This document shows, piece by piece, positions 25,900-32,761 of a stretch of 35,796 bases of DNA (the stretch's first letter is position 1; every line of letters begins with the position of its first letter). Below the pieces are notes generated by a model. That model saw only the letters and a list, made by a program, of their open reading frames with translations, searched no databases and had not been told where the DNA came from. This DNA is from Prevotella sp. (GTDB lineage: Bacteria > Bacteroidota > Bacteroidia > Bacteroidales > Bacteroidaceae), in NCBI GenBank assembly GCA_016284635.1, contig JAEEPF010000016.1, positions 1 through 35,796 of the forward strand, in the 5' to 3' direction. The translations under genes were made by a program, and so were the position numbers.

Positions 25900-26484
25900 T
25901 TATCGATTGTTCCTAAACTTTATTTCCTGCGTCTCCCAATTCATCTCGTCGATAATAGCGATGGATTCCAAGTGGTAGCCTTCTTCACGAAGCATGGCGC
26001 CACCCTTCTGCTGACCCTTCTCCACTGCAATGCCTATGCCTACCACCTCGCCACCTGCCTGGTGTACCAGGTCGATTAAGGCATGCATAGCCTGACCGTC
26101 TGCCAGGAAGTCATCTACGATGAGCACCTTGTCCGTAGCGTGCAGATAAGGCTTTGAGACGAGCACATTGTTCATCTTCTTGTGGGTGAAGGAGTAAGCC
26201 TGCGACATATATTTGTTATCGGTGCTGTTGGCAGTCTCACTCGTCTTGGCGAAGACGATGGGCACGTCGTAAACATGGCCCAGCATCGTGGCAATGGCGA
26301 TACCGCTGGCCTCGATGGTCAGGATTTTGTTCACTTCGACACCACGGAACCTGCGCTTCAGTTCGTAGGCTATCTGCCGTATGATGTCGATGTCAATCTG
26401 GTGATTGAGAAAATTGTCGATCTTCAGGATGTTACCCTGCTTGACGTTGCCATCAGAGAGGATCTTTTCTTCAAGGAAATTCAT
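25900..26484 (-). CDS. xpt: Xanthine phosphoribosyltransferase
   Basis: 194 residues. N-terminal FLEEKILSDGNVKQGNILKIDNFLNHQID, IEASGIAIATMLG (~58-69), FAKTSE..NSTDNKYMSQAYSFTHK and the PRPP-binding loop VLIVDDFLADGQAM (120-133) identify Xpt. It converts xanthine and PRPP into XMP for purine salvage. Length matches the Bacillus enzyme (194). Promoter TATCTTTGC lies 33 bp upstream; the leader (~28 nt) is too short for a purine riboswitch. It converges with dusB and the rubrerythrin relic, leaving an 8-bp gap. Confidence 0.95.
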   Translation of the reverse strand: MNFLEEKILSDGNVKQGNILKIDNFLNHQIDIDIIRQIAYELKRRFRGVEVNKILTIEASGIAIATMLGHVYDVPIVFAKTSETANSTDNKYMSQAYSFTHKKMNNVLVSKPYLHATDKVLIVDDFLADGQAMHALIDLVHQAGGEVVGIGIAVEKGQQKGGAMLREEGYHLESIAIIDEMNWETQEIKFRNNR

Positions 26485-26516
26485 AGCGTAAACCGTTTGT
26501 TTGCAACTTTTGTGTG

Positions 26517-26524
26517 CAAAGATA
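26517..26524 (-). promoter_or_regulatory. -7 box TATCTTTG for xpt
   Basis: TATCTTTGCAC on the minus strand, 33 bp before the xpt ATG. Confidence 0.65.
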
Positions 26525-26647
26525 ACCTATTTTATTGAGAATGCAAAATTAATACAGAATAATTTGGTGGAATCAGGAAATTATGCCATAACTACCGCCG
26601 TCTGGGGGCACAAAAGGTTTGTGAGAATGCAGGAGAGCATATCAATT

Positions 26648-26675
26648 ATCATTTTGCGGATGTCCGCAAAATGAT
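26648..26675. repeat. Perfect 13-bp inverted repeat with 2-bp centre
   Basis: ATCATTTTGCGGA and its exact complement are separated by TG. There is no T-run after it. It lies in the 333-bp divergent region 26485-26817 between xpt and the AraC gene, 38 bp before the direct repeats, and is a candidate operator. The rest of the divergent region shows only the two -7 boxes and the direct repeats. Confidence 0.55.
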
Positions 26676-26712
26676 TGGAAAAGAACCTTATACAATCTGC
26701 CAGACTAGAAGA

Positions 26713-26743
26713 ATTTACAAAAACTGTGGAAAAATTTACAAAA
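26713..26743 (+). repeat. Direct repeat ATTTACAAAA, 21-bp period: probable AraC operator
   Basis: ATTTACAAAA occurs at 26713-26722 and again at 26734-26743, exactly 21 bp apart, with GTGGAA in the spacer. The first half-site begins 79 bp and the second 58 bp before the -7 box. The same element with the same distances precedes the kinase-like gene at 28075. Spacing of two helical turns fits binding by an AraC-family dimer. Confidence 0.65.
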
Positions 26744-26791
26744 TACTGCCTCTACCCTATACTATCCTGCCTGCATTTGTCGTAAAATAAG

Positions 26792-26799
26792 TAACTTTG
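26792..26799 (+). promoter_or_regulatory. -7 box TAACTTTG for second membrane AraC gene
   Basis: GTAACTTTGCA is identical in an 11-bp stretch to the box of the kinase-like gene at 28040-28047. A TTG within this box opens a longer frame but cannot be the start; the ATG at 26818 is used. Confidence 0.7.
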
Positions 26800-26817
26800 C
26801 AGACAAATTGTAGAGTT

Positions 26818-27933
26818 ATGTATGAACAATATGGGCTTTCAGACCCGTTTTTCCTGATGCTCTACGGTGGGGCAGCGATGTTGGCGCTGACGGAGTGCTG
26901 TTATATGTTGGTGGCTCTCAGAAGTACGTTGGCGCCTCATGTTGTACCACCGAGAGAACTACGATACTGGACAGCAGCATTTTTTGCGGCTGTAGCAGCG
27001 AGTCACCTGTGGTGGGCTATGCTTGGTATAGTATGGCTGAGAGATGACAGACTGACAAGGGATATTGTGGCTATCATGCTCGATTATATAACACTTGTTC
27101 CGCTTGTGATGGCAGTCCTCCTGAGACTGTTGCAAGACAGAAAGCGACAGTTGTGGCCTTTCTTCGTTGCCCATATTCCTATCATCGTGATAGCTATTTA
27201 CGGTATAATAGCGCAAAATCCTGAAGTAAAGGATTACATGTTCTATTACCAGGTGGCCATTATAGTCGTTTTTATAATATATGCTGTTCACGCGTTGATA
27301 CAGTATGATCGATGGCTTCACGAGAACTATGCTGACTTAGAATATAAAGAAGTATGGCAAAGTCTACTACTTCTGACAGGAGTTCTGGCTTTCTATTACG
27401 CCTACACCTCAAATTTAGGAGAACTGTTTCATGAATATCTTTCCCAGGTGAATACACTGATTATCCTCATATTCCTGAGTTGGCGAGTGGAAACATTGCA
27501 GATGCTGTTGCCATCCGATACGGATGTGTTGTCTGGAGATACCACTCAAACATCATCTGTCTCAGCAAATACAAACTTAGACATCAGTTCGATGCTGCAG
27601 AGCCATTGCGAGGCCACTCAACTTTATCTTCGTCATGACCTCACACTCTCACAGCTTGCAGTAGCCATCGGAACGAATCGTACCTATCTGAGCAGCTATT
27701 TCTCACAGCAGGGCGACACCTACAACGTTTATATCAACCGTCTGCGTATTGACCATTTTATCCAGTTATATCATGAAGCAGTGAGCCAGTCACGCCCCGT
27801 TACTGCACTGGAACTGTCACAGCAATGTGGATACCGTACTTATCACACCTTCAGTACCGCTTTCAAACAGCACAAGGGTGTTACGGTGACAGCATGGATG
27901 CAGTCTGAAAGAAGCGTGTTGCAACCAGAATGA
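26818..27933 (+). CDS. Membrane-anchored AraC-family transcriptional regulator (paralogue)
   Basis: 371 residues from ATG at 26818. About six or seven hydrophobic segments cover residues ~10-220, followed by a linker (~228-250) and an AraC double helix-turn-helix (~253-362: AVAIGTNRTYLSSYFSQQ and LSQQCGYRTYHTFSTAFKQ). It shares with the protein at 1361 the motifs ASHLWW, LLQDRKRQLWP, YADLEYKEVWQSLLLL and WRVETL. The membrane part probably senses a signal and holds the DNA-binding domain at the membrane. The direct repeats upstream of its own and of the next gene suggest autoregulation plus control of the kinase-like gene. Base composition is AT-richer than the first paralogue. No periplasmic binding domain is visible, so the ligand is unknown. 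Confidence 0.85.
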   Translation: MYEQYGLSDPFFLMLYGGAAMLALTECCYMLVALRSTLAPHVVPPRELRYWTAAFFAAVAASHLWWAMLGIVWLRDDRLTRDIVAIMLDYITLVPLVMAVLLRLLQDRKRQLWPFFVAHIPIIVIAIYGIIAQNPEVKDYMFYYQVAIIVVFIIYAVHALIQYDRWLHENYADLEYKEVWQSLLLLTGVLAFYYAYTSNLGELFHEYLSQVNTLIILIFLSWRVETLQMLLPSDTDVLSGDTTQTSSVSANTNLDISSMLQSHCEATQLYLRHDLTLSQLAVAIGTNRTYLSSYFSQQGDTYNVYINRLRIDHFIQLYHEAVSQSRPVTALELSQQCGYRTYHTFSTAFKQHKGVTVTAWMQSERSVLQPE

Positions 27934-27941
27934 CATAAAGT

Positions 27942-27991
27942 ATTAGCAAAAAGTGGAAGAATTCACAAAAATCGTGGAAGTATTAACAAAA
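27942..27991 (+). repeat. Three ATTnrCAAAA half-sites upstream of kinase-like gene
   Basis: Half-sites at 27942 (ATTAGCAAAA), 27961 (ATTCACAAAA) and 27982 (ATTAACAAAA); spacings 19 and 21 bp, with GTGGAA in each spacer. The last two lie 79 and 58 bp before the -7 box, exactly as upstream of the AraC gene. Presumed binding site of the membrane AraC regulator. Confidence 0.65.
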
Positions 27992-28039
27992 CTTTGACTC
28001 TGCCACCTGTTTTGTCGTCTGTAGTTGCGGAAGATTTTG

Positions 28040-28047
28040 TAACTTTG
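28040..28047 (+). promoter_or_regulatory. -7 box TAACTTTG for kinase-like gene
   Basis: GTAACTTTGCA, 28 bp before the ATG at 28075, identical to the AraC gene's box. Confidence 0.7.
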
Positions 28048-28074
28048 CATGCATTTTTAGAGTTAAGGTAAAAG

Positions 28075-30051
28075 ATGAAAAGGATAACGTTTGCTGTCTT
28101 GATGCTGGCGGTGAGCATAACGCTCACTGCCCAGCAAAAAGTATCAGAGAAAGAAAAGACATTAGCAAATCAAGTATATCAAGCACAAATGAGCGGCAAT
28201 GATTCTGCTTTCTATCTGGCAGAAGAGGTGCTCATGAACTATCAGAAGAAACAAAAGAACTGGGAAAGATTCTATTCTGCATGGCTTAATCGTATCATCT
28301 ACGAAATGAACCACAAGAACTTTCATCGTGCCTTCACGGAGATACATCTGCTAACAGACGATATAAAGGAACGAGGAAAGACGGAATACCTCTATATTCC
28401 TAATCAGGCAATGGGGCTATATTATACCAACCGTAATTACCCGGAACTGGGTGAAAAGCATTTCCGACGTGCTCTTGAAGGAATTGACACCCTGACAAAC
28501 ACTGTGGCCGTATTCAATACCTACCTTTCGCTTGCTCAGGCTCTAAGTTTTAACCATCCTGACGAAGCGATGTCTTGTCTTGATCACCTCCCCAAATCGA
28601 TGCTTGAAAATCCAATGTACGATAGTGGAGTGCTGGGATATCGCTGTATTATTGCCCATAAACAGGGAGACTTAGATTCTTTCAATCAGTATTTTGAGCA
28701 ATACGACAGTATCCGGAAGAATTTAGCAGACCAGTTTAACGCGACTAATCTCTATCAGGTGATGGTATGTCACGGCCTTATGCATCATGACTACCAAAGT
28801 GCACTCGCATGGTGCGATAGCATTGATGTCCCACTCGTGGCAACAGAACTTCGACTAGATGTTTACAATGCGATGCATGAGTGGGAAAAGGCATATCGCG
28901 AACAAATCATAAAAGATAGTCTCGTCCATATTGATAATCGCAAAGCCTTGGAAGAAAATCTGGGCGATATAACACACGACATCAACTTGATACAAGCAGA
29001 ACTGGAAAAGGCAAAACTGCGCCGTCAAGAGCTATGGATCATCAGCGGACTGGGTGTTGTCATCATCGCCATGCTGATAGCTATGCTATTTTACAGACAT
29101 AAGAAGAATCTTCATCTGAAGAGACAATTTCAGCAGTTGCAAGAGGAACAGGAACGAAATGCCGAACTCAGAGGTATCAGGAGAGCTATCGTCGGCTCTC
29201 TCAAACAGCAATTAGACTCTCCTGTCAGGGTGCTTCAAGGATATGCGCGGATCTTTAATGATCCTGCTTTCAGTTTGCCTGTTGACGAGCGAAGCAAACA
29301 TTATCAGGACATAGCCAAAGCAGCTCGCAGTATTGAGGCGATGATAGAACCTGTCATAGGGTCATACGCTCATGGAGGCGCAGGCATCAGCAAGGAGCAG
29401 AGGGAAATCTGCCAGAATGCCTTGTGCTCCTCACTCGTAACACTGACTATGGCTTCAGAATTAATAGCTGATGACGTCAATCATCAGATATCTCAAGAAG
29501 AGTACATGCGGATGCGCTCTGAAATCAGTCAATGTGCTCATCACGTAGCATCGTCTGTCCACGAACTGATGGAATTATGTCTTACAGATGAGAAAACGAA
29601 AATGGAGAAGAACGACCTGGTAGGTCTGAATGAGATAGCCTTGGCCACATTAAACAGCTATGATTTGCGTAATCACGACTTGACCTTTGATTTTGCTACA
29701 GATGTTGATGATGACGTAAACATCCTGACTAATCAACATGCCATGCAAGAAATCATCAATTGTCTCTTGTCGAATGCTGACAGATACGCCCCTGGCGGTG
29801 CTGTAAAGATGAGTTGTCAGAGTGCATCAGACGGAACATACAGCATATCGATTGCAAATGACGGCCCTACCATCTCCCCGAAATATGCAGAATGTCTATT
29901 CGACCCATTTGTGCGTCTCTCTGAAGACAGTCAAACCATTGGGCTTGGGCTAACACTTGCCCGCCAGCTGGCTGAAAGCATGGGCTATGCACTAATGCTT
30001 GATGCCAGCTATGCTGAGGGCGTTCGCTTTTCAGTGATGGGTATCAGATAG
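28075..30051 (+). CDS. TPR-containing sensor histidine-kinase-like protein without the phosphoacceptor His
   Basis: 658 residues. Signal peptide (to ~19), periplasmic TPR-like helices (~25-285; e.g. LGEKHFRRALEGIDTL), coiled coil (~285-318), one transmembrane helix (~319-341), a second coiled coil, then a DHp-like region where the H-box reads SLKQQLDSPVRVLQGYARIF. Alignment on the Pro (383) puts Gln378 and Gln379 where active kinases have His-Glu. The HATPase_c domain (~520-655) keeps an N-box (IINCLLSNADRYA), a D-x-G-like loop altered to NDGPTIS, and GLGLTLAR. So ATP binding is plausible, autophosphorylation in the normal way is not. No receiver or HTH follows. It lies 141 bp after the AraC gene with the same operator, and is probably its partner or target. 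Confidence 0.8.
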   Translation: MKRITFAVLMLAVSITLTAQQKVSEKEKTLANQVYQAQMSGNDSAFYLAEEVLMNYQKKQKNWERFYSAWLNRIIYEMNHKNFHRAFTEIHLLTDDIKERGKTEYLYIPNQAMGLYYTNRNYPELGEKHFRRALEGIDTLTNTVAVFNTYLSLAQALSFNHPDEAMSCLDHLPKSMLENPMYDSGVLGYRCIIAHKQGDLDSFNQYFEQYDSIRKNLADQFNATNLYQVMVCHGLMHHDYQSALAWCDSIDVPLVATELRLDVYNAMHEWEKAYREQIIKDSLVHIDNRKALEENLGDITHDINLIQAELEKAKLRRQELWIISGLGVVIIAMLIAMLFYRHKKNLHLKRQFQQLQEEQERNAELRGIRRAIVGSLKQQLDSPVRVLQGYARIFNDPAFSLPVDERSKHYQDIAKAARSIEAMIEPVIGSYAHGGAGISKEQREICQNALCSSLVTLTMASELIADDVNHQISQEEYMRMRSEISQCAHHVASSVHELMELCLTDEKTKMEKNDLVGLNEIALATLNSYDLRNHDLTFDFATDVDDDVNILTNQHAMQEIINCLLSNADRYAPGGAVKMSCQSASDGTYSISIANDGPTISPKYAECLFDPFVRLSEDSQTIGLGLTLARQLAESMGYALMLDASYAEGVRFSVMGIR

Positions 30052-30104
30052 TAGGACACAGAAGGGTAAGGAACTTTTATGTCCTTCATTTTATACATTC
30101 CGAT

Positions 30105-30190
30105 GATTATAAAGCCTTGTTGCTGTGATTATCTACGCTTCGTACTGGCATTATGAAAGGTTCGTGTTGCTATCATCAAGCCTTCGTGCT
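30105..30190 (+). repeat. Degenerate repeats of ~19-25 bp
   Basis: Four loosely similar units share ATTAT..A..CTT.GT..CT (e.g. GATTATAAAGCCTTGTTGCT, then ATCATCAAGCCTTCGTGCT). Spacing is irregular, so a decayed tandem array is the most I can claim. Confidence 0.35.
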
Positions 30191-30251
30191 CCGAACAACA
30201 AGTCCTCAATGTGATGGTAGATTGTTAATCTTCATAATTTGTCATAATCGT

Positions 30252-30259
30252 TATCTTTG
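30252..30259 (+). promoter_or_regulatory. Orphan -7 box TATCTTTG (plus strand)
   Basis: Exact TAnnTTTG with no gene downstream; it points into the 61-bp palindrome 47 bp away. Possible promoter of a non-coding RNA. Confidence 0.4.
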
Positions 30260-30305
30260 TATTCTTATACTTAGTGCTATTTTTTGTCCTCTATTGAGTT
30301 CTCGA

Positions 30306-30366
30306 TGTTTCAGGCCTTGGAATATATATTCCATGACCTGGAGTATATATTCCAAGGCCTGAAACA
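30306..30366. repeat. 61-bp palindrome, 23-bp perfect arms
   Basis: Arms at 30306-30328 and 30344-30366 are perfect complements (TGTTTCAGGCCTTGGAATAT...), with a 15-bp centre. Each arm junction includes a self-complementary GGAATATATATTCC-like block, repeated at a 21-bp period. There is no T-run after it, so it is not a standard terminator. Confidence 0.85.
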
Positions 30367-30377
30367 ATATCCAGTTG

Positions 30378-30385
30378 CAAAGGTA
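30378..30385 (-). promoter_or_regulatory. Orphan -7 box TACCTTTG (minus strand)
   Basis: TACCTTTGCAA on the minus strand, 11 bp right of the palindrome and pointing into it, opposite to the box at 30252. No gene follows on this strand nearby. Confidence 0.4.
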
Positions 30386-30521
30386 AGCAAATTCCTCCAA
30401 CAAGCGTTTGTCTTGCCAAATAGGTTACGGTTACAAGTGTAACCATGTGACCATTTTCTTGAGGGTTGAAATTGTTTTACAAGTTTAGAAAGCAAGGAGA
30501 AAGAACGGACTTTAGATAGTC

Positions 30522-30558
30522 CAAACTGGGAGTTTGCAGTAACTAAACTCCCAGTTTG
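30522..30558. repeat. Hairpin, 14-bp perfect arms
   Basis: CAAACTGGGAGTTT and AAACTCCCAGTTTG are separated by a 9-nt loop (GCAGTAACT). It is the first of two adjacent hairpins with the same design and loop length. Confidence 0.8.
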
Positions 30559-30566
30559 CTTACTTT

Positions 30567-30601
30567 AAACTCCTGTTTTCCTTAGTTCAAAACAGGAGCT
30601 T
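30567..30601. repeat. Second hairpin with related arms
   Basis: CTCCTGTTTT (30570-30579) and AAAACAGGAG (30589-30598) pair perfectly around a 9-nt loop; two more pairs outside follow one mismatch. The AACTCC core is shared with the preceding hairpin and with the 291-bp array. Confidence 0.75.
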
Positions 30602-30745
30602 TACAACTGTCTGAATATCAAGCAGATACAAAGGCATCGCGCTGAAATGTCTTTTTGTGAATTTTATTGACAAAAGTGTATTGCCAAAACAAAAAATCAG
30701 GATCAACTGGGTCTTGATAAATGAAGTGCAAGCCGAAAAAGCGTC

Positions 30746-31036
30746 AGACCTCCCGTTTCCTTTGGAAACACCTGTGTTTATCGGGGTTTTAAGACGGGAG
30801 GTCTTGTTTGAAGACCTCCCGTAGACCTCCCTTAGACCTCCCATTTGAACTCCCACTTCTTCAAACTGCGTGAAACTCCTGAAATAGTAAATTTCCTGGC
30901 TGATGATATATTTATAAAGGATCGCGCGAGGGAACCGACGGGAGGTCTATGGGAGATGTAAGGGAGGTCTTATTAGGAGACCTCCCGTGCTGAAAACCCG
31001 ATAAACACAGGTATATCCAAAGGCGACGGGAGGTCT
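30746..31036. repeat. 291-bp mirror-symmetric array of AGACCTCCC units
   Basis: Two 99-bp arms (30746-30844 and 30938-31036) are inverted copies with equal layout, around a 93-bp centre. Each arm has a 59-bp module bounded by AGACCTCCCGT / ACGGGAGGTCT, a 7-bp spacer, and three 11-bp units of AGACCTCCCnT (two intact and one decayed in the right arm). The 59-bp modules differ by about five substitutions and two 1-bp indels. A 12-bp hairpin (30794-30822) lies where module and units meet. No open frame, no obvious target-site duplication at the ends. Confidence 0.85.
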
Positions 31037-31177
31037 CGGCACAAAATCAGCTACAACGTATTTTTTGATGCATCATAAAAGATAAAGGTATATAGTTAAC
31101 GTTCATGCCGATGCCTTCCATAACAGTAAGGGATGCCTACTGACAGAGTAAGTAATGCTTAGTATACCTCCATAACA

Positions 31178-31230
31178 GGCATCTCCAACACCATGACTTG
31201 GCATCTCCAACAGCGTGACTTGGCATCTTA
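31178..31230 (+). repeat. 22-bp tandem repeat, about 2.4 copies
   Basis: GGCATCTCCAACA...TGACTT occurs at 31178-31199 and 31200-31221, differing at about 3 bases, with the next copy broken off after GGCATCT. It ends about 57 bp before the SPFH -7 box. Confidence 0.75.
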
Positions 31231-31286
31231 ACGAATCTTAGTACCAAAATTTCCTCATGTTTCTTGGTGGATTGGGGAAAATGTAC

Positions 31287-31294
31287 TATCTTTG
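31287..31294 (+). promoter_or_regulatory. -7 box TATCTTTG for SPFH-rubrerythrin
   Basis: TATCTTTGCCG, 30 bp before the SPFH ATG; exact extended consensus. Confidence 0.65.
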
Positions 31295-31323
31295 CCGACG
31301 CATAACCATTAAGAATAGAAACG

Positions 31324-32181
31324 ATGAATAAGAATTATCGATTATTAGCCATTGTCGGAGGAAGCATCGCTGCGGTGCTGATCCTGTTCTCTGTCTGTTG
31401 CACCGTAGTTGACTCGGGCGAAGTGGGTATCCGTTTCCACAAGTGGTCGCTCAACGAGCAGGACTACGGCGGTGTGGAAGGCACGTGCAAGGGTTGGGTG
31501 TTCTACAACCCTATCACCACCAACGTGTTCACCTACCCCACCTTCACACAGCGGAAGCAGTATGAGACCTTCTCCGTGAACGCCAAAGACGCCTCGCTCT
31601 TTGAGATGGACCCCACCATCGCCTATCGCATCAACCCAGACAAGGCCTGCGACATCTTCACCAAATACCGTGTGGGGGTGAAGGAACTAGAAGAGGGCTA
31701 CATCCGCACCTGTATCTACGAGGCCTACCGCACCTGCGCCAACCAGTACACCTCAGACTCGCTGATGTCGAACCGTGCCAACTTCGAGCGCGACGTCCGT
31801 GCCCGTCTGGAGAAGTCGCTGATGGCTGAGGGTTTCCTCGTGGAGGAGTTCACCTCGAAGATTACGCCGCCATCGTCGCTGCTCTCGATGATCGACGCCA
31901 AGAACACGGCCATCCAGAGTGCCCTGAAGGCCGAGAACGAGGTGAAGGAGGCTGAGGCCAATGCGAAGATTGCTGTCGCCAAGGCCGAGGGTAACGCCAA
32001 GGCCATGAAGATCAAGGCCGACGCAGAGGCATACTACAACCGCACCATCGCCGCATCGCTCTCACCGATGATCGTCCAGGAGGACATGATCGAGAAATGG
32101 GACGGCAAGATGCCTCAGATCATGAGCGGCAACGGCGGTATGATCATGGATATCTCGAAAGTGATAGGAAACAGCAAATAA
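31324..32181 (+). CDS. SPFH/prohibitin-domain membrane protein
   Basis: 285 residues. One N-terminal membrane anchor (~8-27), then a prohibitin/Band-7 domain (~28-205: VVDSGEVGIRFHKW, PTFTQRKQYETFSVNAKDASLFEMDPTIAYRI), and an Ala/Glu/Lys-rich coiled coil (~190-240: ALKAENEVKEAEANAKIAVA). SPFH proteins form large oligomeric rings that organise membrane microdomains and control proteases. The rubrerythrin gene follows after 23 bp without its own promoter box, so both probably form an operon, linking the protein to oxidative-stress defence. GC content is higher than in the island upstream. Confidence 0.9.
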   Translation: MNKNYRLLAIVGGSIAAVLILFSVCCTVVDSGEVGIRFHKWSLNEQDYGGVEGTCKGWVFYNPITTNVFTYPTFTQRKQYETFSVNAKDASLFEMDPTIAYRINPDKACDIFTKYRVGVKELEEGYIRTCIYEAYRTCANQYTSDSLMSNRANFERDVRARLEKSLMAEGFLVEEFTSKITPPSSLLSMIDAKNTAIQSALKAENEVKEAEANAKIAVAKAEGNAKAMKIKADAEAYYNRTIAASLSPMIVQEDMIEKWDGKMPQIMSGNGGMIMDISKVIGNSK

Positions 32182-32204
32182 GTATTAACTAAACAATTAC
32201 GACA

Positions 32205-32747
32205 ATGAAAGAACTGAAAGGAACCAAAACAGAGAAGAACCTGCAGGAAGCCTTTGCCGGCGAGTCGCAGGCCAGAAACAAGTACTCCTACTGGGCATCG
32301 AAGGCCAAGAAGGACGGTTACGTACAGATTGCAGCCATCTTTGAGGAGACGGCTAACAATGAGAAGGAGCACGCCAAGATGTGGTTCAAGCTCCTGGAGG
32401 GCGGTGCCATCAAGTCTACGCCAGAGAACCTGGAGGCTGCAGCCAACGGTGAGAACTTCGAGTGGACGGACATGTATGCCCGCATGGCTCAGGAGGCCCG
32501 TGAGGAGGGTTTCGACGAGATTGCAGAGAAGTTCGAGGGTGTGGCCAAGATTGAGAAGGAGCACGAGGCCCGCTATCGTAAGCTGCTTGATAATATTAAT
32601 AAGGAACGCGTGTTCTCGAAGGACAACGACGTGATCTGGCAGTGCTCCAACTGCGGACATATCGTCATCGGCAAGAAAGCTCCCGAGGAGTGCCCCGTCT
32701 GCAACCATCCGCAGTCCTACTTCCAAGTGAAAGCTGAGAATTACTGA
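32205..32747 (+). CDS. rbr: Rubrerythrin
   Basis: 180 residues. Ferritin-like diiron domain (1-~135) with ligands in FAGESQAR (Glu20), [10 protein letters not shown] (ExxH, Glu53 and His56) and KIEKEH (Glu117, His120); C-terminal rubredoxin-like domain (~142-180) with CSNC (147, 150) and CPVC (163, 166). It reduces hydrogen peroxide in anaerobes using electrons from rubredoxin or NAD(P)H-dependent donors. Second gene after the SPFH protein, converging with the DUF4421 gene (14-bp gap). Its last 76 bp are duplicated at 25816-25891. Confidence 0.95.
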   Translation: MKELKGTKTEKNLQEAFAGESQARNKYSYWASKAKKDGYVQIAAIFEETANNEKEHAKMWFKLLEGGAIKSTPENLEAAANGENFEWTDMYARMAQEAREEGFDEIAEKFEGVAKIEKEHEARYRKLLDNINKERVFSKDNDVIWQCSNCGHIVIGKKAPEECPVCNHPQSYFQVKAENY

Positions 32748-32761
32748 TTATTCCAAAATAA

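Larger units (their letters stand above)
30052..31323. other. 1.27-kb repeat-rich non-coding island
   Basis: No credible protein-coding frame exists here; the longest open frames cross the palindromes and consist of their translation. The region holds degenerate repeats, two orphan -7 boxes facing each other, a 61-bp palindrome, two tandem hairpins, a 291-bp symmetric inverted-repeat array and a 22-bp tandem repeat (each listed separately). Many hairpin arms share an (A)ACTCC or ACCTCCC core. It could encode structured RNA, act as a recombination site, or be a cluster of REP-like elements. Confidence 0.7.

Noticed and set aside
26485..26516. Purine riboswitch for xpt
   Set aside because: The leader after the TATCTTTG box is only about 28 nt, too short for the aptamer.
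26571..26790. Stop-free plus-strand frame of about 70 codons between xpt and the AraC gene, including EHINYHFADVRKMIGKEPYT, faintly like a phage antirepressor or DinD-type motif
   Set aside because: No start codon, part of it is the translation of the perfect palindrome and of the AraC operator and promoter, and the resemblance is too weak to call even a relic.
26797..26817. Upstream TTG start for the second membrane AraC gene
   Set aside because: The TTG is the last three bases of the TAACTTTG promoter box, so it cannot be in the mRNA; ATG at 26818 is used.
30153..30495. Open frames on both strands ending in RPWNIYS..WxIYSKA
   Set aside because: The similar peptides on opposite strands are only the translation of the 61-bp palindrome.
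30587..30856. 89-codon minus-strand frame in the repeat island
   Set aside because: It runs through the hairpins and AGACCTCCC units, has no promoter box or family similarity.
30746..31036. CRISPR array
   Set aside because: Units are 11 bp in direct contact and arranged in inverted arms, without spacers of constant length, and no cas gene is near.
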